DNA from: Dacryopinax spathularia
Taxonomy: Eukaryota > Basidiomycota > Dacrymycetes > Dacrymycetales > Dacrymycetaceae
Direction of reading: 5' to 3'
NCBI GenBank assembly: GCA_037974965.1
Contig: JBBPFI010000007.1
Span: forward strand, 992,001 to 1,056,000
Length of the DNA: 64,000 nt
Position 1 is the stretch's first letter, and each line of letters begins with the position of its first letter. The position numbers and the translations under genes are program-made. Shown piece by piece: positions 55,427 to 64,000 of this stretch. The notes beneath the pieces are model-generated. The model was not told the origin of the DNA, made no database searches, and saw only the letters and a program-made list of their open reading frames with translations.

Positions 55427-57424
55427 TCACGCCTCCTCCCCCCTATACAAAATCAAATTCGGGATCGGCGAATAAATATAATCCCGATACAGCTCCGTCA
55501 TCTTCATCTTCACAAAACACTTTGCGGGCACAAACTGCGCTTCCTCACTTAACCATGCCTTTCTGAGCGGGTGGTCCTTCGGGATGGCGGCGTCGAGGTG
55601 GTGCCGGACGATGGACCAGCCTTTGCCGGAGGAGTGGAGCCCGAGGACGCGGATGAGACGGTGGATGTGCACGTGGATGAGCGTGTGGTGGAGGAGCTTG
55701 AAGCAGTCGGAGAGATCTTCGGTCCCGACTGCGTCGTCCGGCAGCACATTCAGGCGCTGGCCGACGGAGCGCTCGAGTGTAGGCTGGTGGACCTTTATAC
55801 CGCCAAAATCGCGGATCGCGAACCCGACTAGTTCTCCAGTGGTAAGGTCGAATCGGGCCATCGTGTTCTGTCCATGGGCCTCAAATGCCACCCCGTCGAT
55901 GAGGAGCGGGGGGAGGAAAGCAGCCACGGCAAGCTTGACGTATCTGTCCAAAAAAGCGACGCGTTTCTCCTCCGTGTCCAGGTTGAAGACATGCTCCGCT
56001 TGGCAGATATCTGTGTCCGGCCGCTGGATCTTCTCCGTCAGGGCGGTACAGACGATCACGCGCTCGTTTTTCCTTTCCGAGTAGAGCTCGTATGCCTCTC
56101 GGACGACGGTGCTGCAGTGTTTTGCGATTCCGAAATCTTCGTTGTTCGATACGGCGGAGGCTACTTCGCCTTCGACGACGAGGTACGAGCGGTCGTAGTG
56201 CAGCTTCGGGAGGATGACATGGGTGAACTCGTTCCCCACGAAACACGTCCAGGGCGTGACCGTGCGGAGCGCAGAGGAGATCTTCATCCCGATACAGAGT
56301 TTGAGAGAATGTTTCGTCAGGACCTCGGGGATTAGGACGGAGCGGGTAGAGGTGAGCGACTCGGCTTTGACGGAGTACTCTTCGGGAAGGACCTCATTCT
56401 CGGGGAACTTTTCGCGGATGTTCGGGATTTGAAGTTCGTGCACGGGCATGAAGACGCTAGCTGGGTCGCGGGGGAGGGGCTTGCCGGCGTTCTTCTCGGC
56501 GGCGGCGACCATGGGGGAGAAGATGTTCTCGAATTCGCCCCGCAGCTTGAGGTTTTGCCTGGGGACACGCATGATCCTGATTGTCGGGTTGAGGAAGTCG
56601 TACGAGCCAGGAGTGATGACCGGCATAGGCGGGAGGGTCTTCCTCGCTTTGTTCATCTATCCACAGCGTTAGCAGCTTGCCCACTCTAGTAGGAGGGGGG
56701 GAAAGGCGCACCGGATGAGTAGGATGCCCTTCCAAGATCGTCTGCTCCCACTTGATGCTCGGCGACTTCAGAGTGGGTATCTCGGCCGGATGATCGTACG
56801 AATATGCCTGCCACTCGACCGAGCTCCCGAATTCTTCCCGGAGCTGCTCGGCGATGTCCTGCTCGACATGGGCCATGAGGGCGAACTTGTCCCACAGAGC
56901 CGTGGCGGTGAGGTGGGAGAGGACTTCGTTGTCCGTTTGGGTGCGGATGCTGGCCTGGAGACAGGAGAGGACTTGGTGGCCGATCTGCGTAGCCTTGTCA
57001 GCTCTGTCTGTAGTTGAGGGAAGGAGGGAAGAATGGGGCGCACCTTGGCGGCTTCGCCCTCGTCTACGACTTGAGGCTGGAACCCATACACGAAAGGCAG
57101 CATCTCGAGCGGGTCGACGAGCAAGATCCTCCTCACGGGCAACTCGTTGCTCTTCGCGCTCAGCACGGGAAGCGATCTCAGCGGGACGATCGCATACACG
57201 TCCTTGTATCCCAACGCGAGCGCATTCCCGTCCGCAGTAACCTTGCTGTTCGGTCCCAACAGGACACAGAGGCCGACAAAGCCGTCCTTTTCGGGCGAGG
57301 AGGTGGGGACGAAGAGTGCTTGGAGGAGGGACTCGACGACGATGCAGGTTATTATCCGGGATGAGACGGCGTGGTTTGCCCATTCGAGGTTGGACAGGTG
57401 GAACGAGGAGAGTGGGCGCATCAT
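55427..57424 (-). CDS. IucA/IucC-type NRPS-independent siderophore synthetase
   Basis: Joins citrate-type carboxylates to amines with ATP to build siderophores. 630 aa in three exons (57424-57044, 56993-56712, 56656-55427). Family marks: the LEGHPTHPMNKARK motif across the second intron, LHYDRSYLVVEGEVASAV, a FEAHGQNTMARFD block, AIRDFGGIKVH, FKLLHHTLIHVHIHRLI and VPAKCFVKMKM near the C-terminus, where FhuF-like residues sit in this family. Length is typical. No N-hydroxylase, decarboxylase or transporter lies beside it, so the product is unknown; a simple carboxylate siderophore is one possibility. A start at the second Met (57421) is equally possible. Confidence 0.85.
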
Positions 57425-59659
57425 CTTCGCTTTCTTCTACTGTTGCGGTACTGGACTTGGTGGACGACGACGATGAGCTCGGGTGGAGGAGTGTGAGTCG
57501 GGTTTACTGCGCCGATGGTGGAGAGGTAGCTGGGAGTAGGGAGGACGGATGCACCCAATGCAAGGGGGGGTTATATACGTTCCAGCCAGTGTAGACCGTC
57601 AACGATCTGACCGTCTATGGACAAGCGAAGGGAGCGGGCAGAGAGCGGGCAAGAAGAGGGGACATCATGCGCTTGCTCAGCCTTGTGCGGTGCGAGCTGG
57701 CGATCCTATCGTTCGGAACGGCGAGTTCGCTCCCCAATGACCGGTGCTGGATTTGGCCGTGTCGTAGCGGGCAAGAGGGGAGGGAGAAGGCGGGGAGGAG
57801 AGGCGCCAATCGCCTGCGGAGGGTTACGAACGCGGGCAGAGGGCTGATGGGACAACGAGAAAGGAAGGAGGGAAGGAAGGAAGGGGTGAAAGGTGTCAAC
57901 GGACGATGTGGTGTTTGGGACGCGTTCACACCGCCGCCGCCCGCCGATCCGATCGCAATTAGGAAAGTGGGAATACGCGTCCCATCGCTCGTCACCTTTC
58001 CCCCTTCACCCACGCATGTACTCAAGGGCGAACGATGAAAAGTCGCGTCATTCAGACTCATCATCGGCTTAGCCCGCTTGGCTCCAAGCACACAAGGCAC
58101 ATCCTACACACGTGCGACCCCTGCCCTTGCTTGTCTTGCTCTCGGCCCATGCTGGTCAACAAGGGCGCCAAAGCTTGGCTCATAGCGGACAGAGCTGCGC
58201 ACGCTCTAAGTTTGGACGCATGGGGTGGCTAGATCCGGCTTATCTCATCTAGGGTTGCGTTCTTTCGGTGTGCCTCACGCTGTCTTCTTCTGTCAATCAG
58301 GGCCACATGAGCTTGTGAGGTGAGCTGGCTTGTGGTGCCCAGCGTCCGCCGGCTGGGACGTGGACTGCTGGGAAGGGAGAGGCGGGTGAAGAGGATATCC
58401 GGAGAACCTCGTGCGCAGGCACGTCCATGCATGCTCACATGCGAGGGGAAAGACTGCTGGATGTGGAAGTGTGCGACCGGTGTGCCGGGCCTAGCATTGA
58501 CCGGTTATTGCTGATACTACTACTGCTAGCTGAGCTTGACAAACCAACATTATTTCCGACCTTTCCGTACAACTAGAGGAGCAGGAACCGCATTCTGCCG
58601 CGGACGTCTCTATCGCCCGTGAGGCATTCCCAATCCAGCAAAAGCAAGAGCAAGCCAATACGCCAGCACACATTACCCCAGCCCCACCCCTCCAACCCGC
58701 ACATCTCCCACCACAACTCCCGCCGCAGCCGAGGCAGAAGCTCTGTCCAACTTCGCTCGCAGCCGGAGATTAGCTCGACATCTCTTCTCCCACCCAACCG
58801 AGCAGTATTTGAGCCAATAGAGAGAGGCGGAAATCCAAAGATCCGGCCTTGCACCTCTTTTGGTCGGGTGCCGACATCGACGTTCATCGGAGATGATCTG
58901 ATCAGATAGATAAGAAAGAAGAGGGGGATCTTATCAGCCCCTCTTCCTGCCGGGGCGCTCCGGCACTATTCTACTAAGTATTGACTTAGGAGGACGAAGG
59001 TTGGTGGCTGCCGCGGGCACTGCCGGCTCGCTGGATGGGAGGGGTTTGGTAAATTAGAGGTCTGCCGACTGGTTATGAGGGTTCGGGAGGATGTTGGCCC
59101 AGGATCTTGATCAGACATCTCGGAAGGTTGGGACTGGGGGAGCGGTGAGGCTTTTTGAGCTGAGGGAGAAGGGGCGGAGTGTGCTCCGCCGCCGGCTCGT
59201 TATTCTCTCTTCCGGGGCAGTTGAACAGGACTCGATATACCCAGTCCACCACTACTCAGGCGCGAGACAGCGTAGAGTTGACACCACCACCGCCGCAGCA
59301 CAAGTTGCCACCTCCGAGCTCCGCACGAATCCCTCCTCCGCAAGCGGTATGTACGGAAGGATAGGACGGCCAGCCGGTCCCGGCCCTGCCAGCGCATACA
59401 GAATCTCGGAAATAGGCACGTGATCCCCAGCCCTTGGAAGAGAAAGAAGCCCCGGATGATATCAGCTCATATGCGTAAAATTAGATGGTCGTATAAATAC
59501 ATATGCACCCGTTACCAGCGATGTCGTACGTCCCCTACGGATCACAGAAGGCGGTAGACGCCAGGCTGGTTTTTCTGCTCGTATGAGCCCACAGGGGAGT
59601 CCCAGCAAAGAGCGATCAGATGCAGAGCCAGGGGGCGCCGGAAATATCCTTCGCTCAGA
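57425..59659. other. Intergenic, 2.2 kb
   Basis: No gene called. Purine-rich AGGAAGG runs occur at about 57862-57890. Open frames at 57617-58038, 58560-58770 and 59091-59423 are Pro/Arg-rich or lack a start and have no domain. The first few hundred bases are the siderophore-gene promoter. Confidence 0.35.
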
Positions 59660-60749
59660 TCAGGACTTTTCGCTCCGGGCATGCGGTTGTTGACTCGGCT
59701 GCTCCTCTGGAGAGGAGGTAGTTCGACGGCGGGGCGGAGAATCAGGCAGCTCTTCCACTTCCCCTTCGAGGGAGATGAACTCGTTCTTCTCCGACTGATC
59801 AGGCGTCAACGGCGGTGTCGGCAGCGCCTGCGCCTTCTCTCGTTCTTCCAGCGCGATCCTCTCCTCCAGCTCCTCCATCCCCGGCGGCTATCAGCCCATC
59901 AGTCCCAGAGCAAGAGAGCGAGTGATGGGAAAAGGGAAGACAGACGCACATCATGCACCGCCTCGATACTGTCTATCCCTAGCTCGTAGTCCCCCTGGAT
60001 GTTGAATTTCCCACCTAGGATCGAGATCCCGATTGTGCGCAGCTTTTCGGTGTTCATGGACATGTCGGTTGGGACGGGTTGGCCGTAGTTTGTTAGGACG
60101 AATTTGCGGAATGGGATCTGCACGACGGTTAGCCTACAACTCCGGGAGAGAGAGAAACGCGGTGAGGGAGCAAGGGAGGGAGCAGAAGAAGAGACATAGG
60201 GAGGAAGAGAGGCCAGATGAGCAGAAGGATAGAGGAAGAGACAGCACGCACCAAGACATCCTCCCACTCGCCCGGCCTGCGCAAGAACAGCCGATGCTGC
60301 CAAATATCCGACGTGACGGGCGTCTCAGTCTGAATATTCACAAAGTACGCATCCTGCGTCCTCCTCTCCCCCGCTCCCCTCACCCGTAACTTCAAATACT
60401 CATGCCGACTCACATCAAAGTACATCTCGCTAAACAGACTCTTCCTCACCCGACTCCTGAACGCCGCATAGCCAGAATTCATCTTCCCCTCCAGTCGAGG
60501 ATGGACGCGGGTGCTCATCTTACCCCAGAATCTGCCCCTCCCGTCCGGGCCCAGGTCGAGCGTGCAGGTGCTGTACCCGCCAATGTCGGCGTCGCAGCCG
60601 GTTGCGAACTGTTGGAGGTCTTCGGGCGAGCGGAGGGTGAAGAGCGTGAGCGGGAGACGGGGAGGGGCGGGGTCCATCGCTACGGCTTTGGCTACTGTGT
60701 CCTGGACAGAGCCTATTGAGCGCCTGAGGTAGTTCTTGAAGCTTGCCAT
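59660..60749 (-). CDS. Complex I intermediate-associated protein 30 (CIA30/NDUFAF1)
   Basis: Mitochondrial assembly factor for respiratory complex I. Exon 1 60749-60252, intron 60251-60118 (134 bp, long for this window), exon 2 from 60117 and a third exon to 59660. Begins MASFKNYLRRSIGSVQDTVA. CIA30 blocks: LRSPEDLQQFATGCDADIGG, GRGRFWGKMSTRV, SGYAAFRSRV, YLKLRVRGAGERR, AYFVNIQTETP, WQHRLFLRRPGEWEDVLIPF and the late TIGISILGGKFNIQGDYELG. The C-terminal 80 residues are Glu/Pro-rich and probably disordered. Confidence 0.92.
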
Positions 60750-61125
60750 GGTCGTTCAGTAGCACAATTGTAGAAGTGAACAGCCTAGCTCGCTGACGAT
60801 GACGATGTCGCTCGATCGTCACGAGCGCCAAAACACCTTCGGAGATGCGGATTATCTTCTCCGGGGACCGAGTGGCAGTGTTCAATTCGTTAGTCCAGGC
60901 CGGAAGATCGAATGCATGTGAAAGCGGAATTCATGTCATGCAACACACGTCGTCGCGCCCCGTTGGCGCAAAGGGAACGAGTGGTCGCCGCAGCGAAACC
61001 AGTCTTGTTTGCTCCACGTCGGTCAACTTCCTCCCACCGCTTTTCACTGCGTCGCTCTTAGGAGCTCCTTTGGCACCGTGCTCGGAGACTAGAAGCTAGA
61101 GGCGACAAAGTTATACAGGCGGGCC
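60750..61125. promoter_or_regulatory. Divergent upstream region, CIA30 / dolichol kinase
   Basis: 376 bp between divergent starts. No clear TATA box. No gene. Confidence 0.4.
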
Positions 61126-64000
61126 ATGCTCGCCCTCGCCGGCCCATCCCACGCCGCAGCATACAACCAGAGCACCGTCTCATCCCCCAGCTCGTCCCCG
61201 CCTCCCTCAGCACACCGCGCCCTCACCCCGCTCCGACCCCGTCGTCCACCGCCCATAGGCGCCAACACCACAAGACTTAACGCACGCGTCACTTCTGTGC
61301 AGAGCGATAGGAGCGCGACTTATCTCGCTTCTGCGTCCAGTCCAGGAGGGGCGGAGGACAGCCCGATCGATGATGAGGACGAGGATGACGAGACGGACGT
61401 GGCGAGGGACGAGCCTGTCAAGTCGGAGCCGATGAAGAGCGGGCTGCCGCTGCCGTTTGGGTTCCAACAGGGAGCGAGTCTGTTGTTCTCCTATCGCTCG
61501 GGCAACAACAGTACGGCTGTGGCTGGCCCGTCCTACACGAACGGGCTGCCGCCTTCAAGGCCAACTTCACCGACTATGATACGCCGACCGCCGCATACAC
61601 ATAGACCAGCTTCGTTCAGTGCGTCTACTGTGTTGCCGCGGCATCTGGAGTTGGGCGTGGGGAGGATGAAGACGAAGCTGGACGTGCGAAGAGCTGGGGA
61701 GGCGGCCCTACTTGTCGGGCCATTCAGTGGGGTGCTCTGGAGCTTGGCAATGAGGGGAGAACGATGTATGGCGTCCGGTGTGTCTATTTTATGGTCATAT
61801 ATGCGCATATATTGACCTTTCTGTAGAGGGAGCCGCCCTAATCCTTGTCGCCCTTCTTACACTCGCGCTGTCCGGCTACCGCGGCAAGCCACCACCCACA
61901 GCAACGACGCCTACATTGACGAACGGTCCCCTTCCAAAACTCCCCGAAGTCCAGGCCCTACGAGAAGGCAAACATTCTTACCCCCACCCACGAAGAGCAT
62001 CATTCAACCTCCTCGCGCAACAACAACAACAAAACAAGCCCGAGCTCGAAAAGGACTGGGATGTCGGCCGACTCTGGATGACAGAAGACCGAGACTATCG
62101 AGACTACGCGGATTCCGGAGTGCTCACAGCTCTCCTGCTCGGACCGCTCCTATCAGCAAGCGCGTTACTGGTCGCGCTCCCAGCCGCAGAGTTCGACGGC
62201 CCCACACTAGGCCCTCTCTCGTCCAGGTGGCTCATCGAACCCCCATTACCCTCCTCCACCATCCCTCCTATCATCGCCCTCGTCCGCTCAAGACGAAACA
62301 TGTTCGAGATGGCCTCCCTCTGCTCGTTCCTAATCTCGATCCACTTCGAGTTCTCCCGCCGGGCAGATATACGCGTTGCGCGCGAGAAGGAAGAGGGAAG
62401 GAAAGGATTTGGGCTACTGCCGAAGAGCGAGTTGAGGAGGTTTGGAAGTTACGTCGGGATCGTACTGGTTACAACGAGTATCGCGATGGGTGTGAAGACG
62501 GCGGCAACTAGTACGGGGTCGTATTTATGGAGTGGTGCGTCCCCTCCTCTTTCCCTCGCACGATCTTGGGCATGCAAGCTTATGATGTGAGCAGAACTGT
62601 CAATGTTTGATGTGGTGGTGGTGTCGCTGTTTTATCAGTTTTGTCTGTATGTCATGATCAGGCTAGCGAGGAGAGGCTTTACGCTGGGCGAGCTGTGCTT
62701 CGTTGCTCAGACGGCTACGGCTCTCGTTATGGAGACGACCAATTTGACTATATCTCGGGTAAGCACTTCTGCGTCTTCAGAAAGTGGTCGTGCTAATGCG
62801 ATGCTGCTGCAGATATGGCCCATATCGACCCCCTTCATCAAAACGTTCCGCCTCCCTACCCCTCTCCTAATCTACCAACTCGCTCTAATACCCGGCTGTC
62901 TCCTCGCCGGCTTCCTCATGTCCCCCCTCCTAGTCCTCTCGCGGAACATCGCTCAAAAACCTCTGCACCGACTCCGTTTCCCACAAGAAAAACTCATTCA
63001 CCGACGCGGCCTTGCAGCAGGAGTGTATGCGGGGTTTGCGCTGTTTATTGGCGGTGTCGTCGGCGTGTGGACGCAGTGGTGTCTTGGGTGGAGAAATCCT
63101 TGGACGTGGGTTATCTTCTGGCTCCTGGAGGGAAGGAGGTCGTGGAGTCGACTGGTGCTGCTGGGATACTGGGGCATCCTGGGCAGCTTAAGTGTCGCAG
63201 GCTGGAACCGTCAACTCGCACGACAGCGTCGATACCGCCACTTACATACCCATGGCTCGGCGCACGCGAACGGGCATGCTCGGCCGTCAGCCAACGGTCC
63301 GGCAGCGCAAGATGGACATGTGAGCGAGAGCGCCATCGCGAGCCAGAGCCCGGTTACGAGCGCTTCGGCCAGCGTGACGGAGATGCTCGATGCGGCCGAT
63401 AAGAGGGTGCCTACGCTCGGGCTGAACGCACGGAGGAAGTTCTTCCATGCTCTGGCCGTGCTGATGTTCTTGCCAGGTATAATCATCGACGTACGTCCCC
63501 CAACTGCCTTCTATTCTAGGTCAGACACTGATTAGGTTGCTGTTTTGCGATAGCCGGCATTCACACATCTATCCTTCTCGGCCGCATTCGCCCTATTCAC
63601 TTTCGCGGAATACGTCCGCTACTTCGCCCTCTACCCCTTCGGAGCAGCAGTCCACGTATTCCTCTCCGAGTTCCTCGACCACCGCGACTCAGGGACAGCA
63701 ATCCTAAGCCATTTTTACCTCCTTACAGGTTGCGCGGGCAGTCTATGGCTAGAAGGCAACAAACCGATCCTCGAGCTCACAGGCGTCTTAGTGCTCGGTG
63801 TAGGGGACGCACTAGCCAGCATAATCGGGCGCAAAATGGGCAAACACCGCTGGTCTTCCGTCTCGGGCAAAAGTGTCGAAGGCTCTCTCGCGCTCGCGCT
63901 CTCCGTCTGGCTCTGCGCAGTCATATTGCGCCTGTCGGGACTAGTGGAGCCCTTTTCCCTGTGGAAGTATGGACTGGCAGTGGGGATGGGCGCGTTGCTG
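61126..64000 (+). CDS. Dolichol kinase (SEC59 type), 3' end outside the window
   Basis: CTP-dependent kinase making dolichyl phosphate for N-glycosylation and GPI anchors, in the ER membrane. Exons join at introns 61778-61826 and near 62535-62595, 62760-62812 and 63490-63553. The N-terminal 150 residues are Pro/Ser/acidic and lack membrane segments, an extension relative to yeast Sec59. Many hydrophobic segments follow. The catalytic C-terminal domain has ARRKFFHALAVLMFLPGIII, HVFLSEFLDHRDSG, LVLGVGDALASIIGRKMGKH and RWSSVSGKSVEGSLA, the CTP-binding signature of the family. The frame is open at position 64000. Confidence 0.9.

Noticed and set aside
58560-58770. Open plus frame with an SVQLEEQEP-like helix, then Pro-rich
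   Set aside because: No start codon, no usable acceptor after the preceding stop, and no continuation downstream. It may be a gene remnant.

Overview
The window is nuclear DNA of a basidiomycete fungus, probably an agaricomycete. Nearly every gene has short GT-AG introns of about 45-65 bp with CTAAC/CTGAC-like branch sites. The housekeeping genes are of fungal type, and there is a five-member array of the basidiomycete family I recognise from memory as DUF7918. No search was run: names rest on visible motifs, and exon joins were worked out by hand.

Left part (1-32 kb), ordinary gene-dense chromosome. In order: tRNA-His(GUG); urate oxidase; a transcription factor with two C2H2 fingers followed by a Zn2Cys6 cluster; RNase P/MRP subunit POP4; a DUF1295 membrane reductase-like protein; a secreted protein built from about eight TQCEGAYCN repeats; a PEX26-like tail-anchored protein; three tandem DUF7918 genes (13.4-18.0 kb); PRMT5; a fourth DUF7918 gene (22.3-23.5 kb); actin-capping protein beta; ARP10; a PPIL3-type cyclophilin; a NUP49/NUP58-type FG nucleoporin; and a type-B carboxylesterase.

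Middle part (32.5-53 kb), mobile DNA. A 2.5 kb fold-back element with about 550 bp inverted arms lies at 32.5-35.0 kb, and a third, diverged arm copy lies at 52.7-53.0 kb. Between them is an intact single-exon Helitron RepHel transposase (about 1970 aa) with a cluster of small multi-exon genes on both strands. One is a complete but diverged RPA1 (619 aa, 13 exons, zinc ribbon present). The others are unrecognised proteins, several basic or coiled-coil. A 1.5 kb non-coding stretch after RPA1 holds five palindromes of inverted TTAGGG units and a set of diverged direct repeats. I read this as one large Helitron-type element of about 17 kb carrying its own single-strand-binding protein; its exact ends are not resolved.

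Right part (53-64 kb): a fifth DUF7918 gene on the minus strand, an IucA/IucC-type siderophore synthetase, a CIA30/NDUFAF1 complex I assembly factor, and a dolichol kinase (SEC59) cut off by the window end.

The most interesting new pattern is in the DUF7918 genes. All five end in the same residues, GEVIDLT, a textbook SUMO-interacting motif placed at the extreme C-terminus. Each is preceded by a basic stretch and a PsiKxE-type SUMO acceptor site. This points to a lineage-specific nuclear family tied to SUMO biology.
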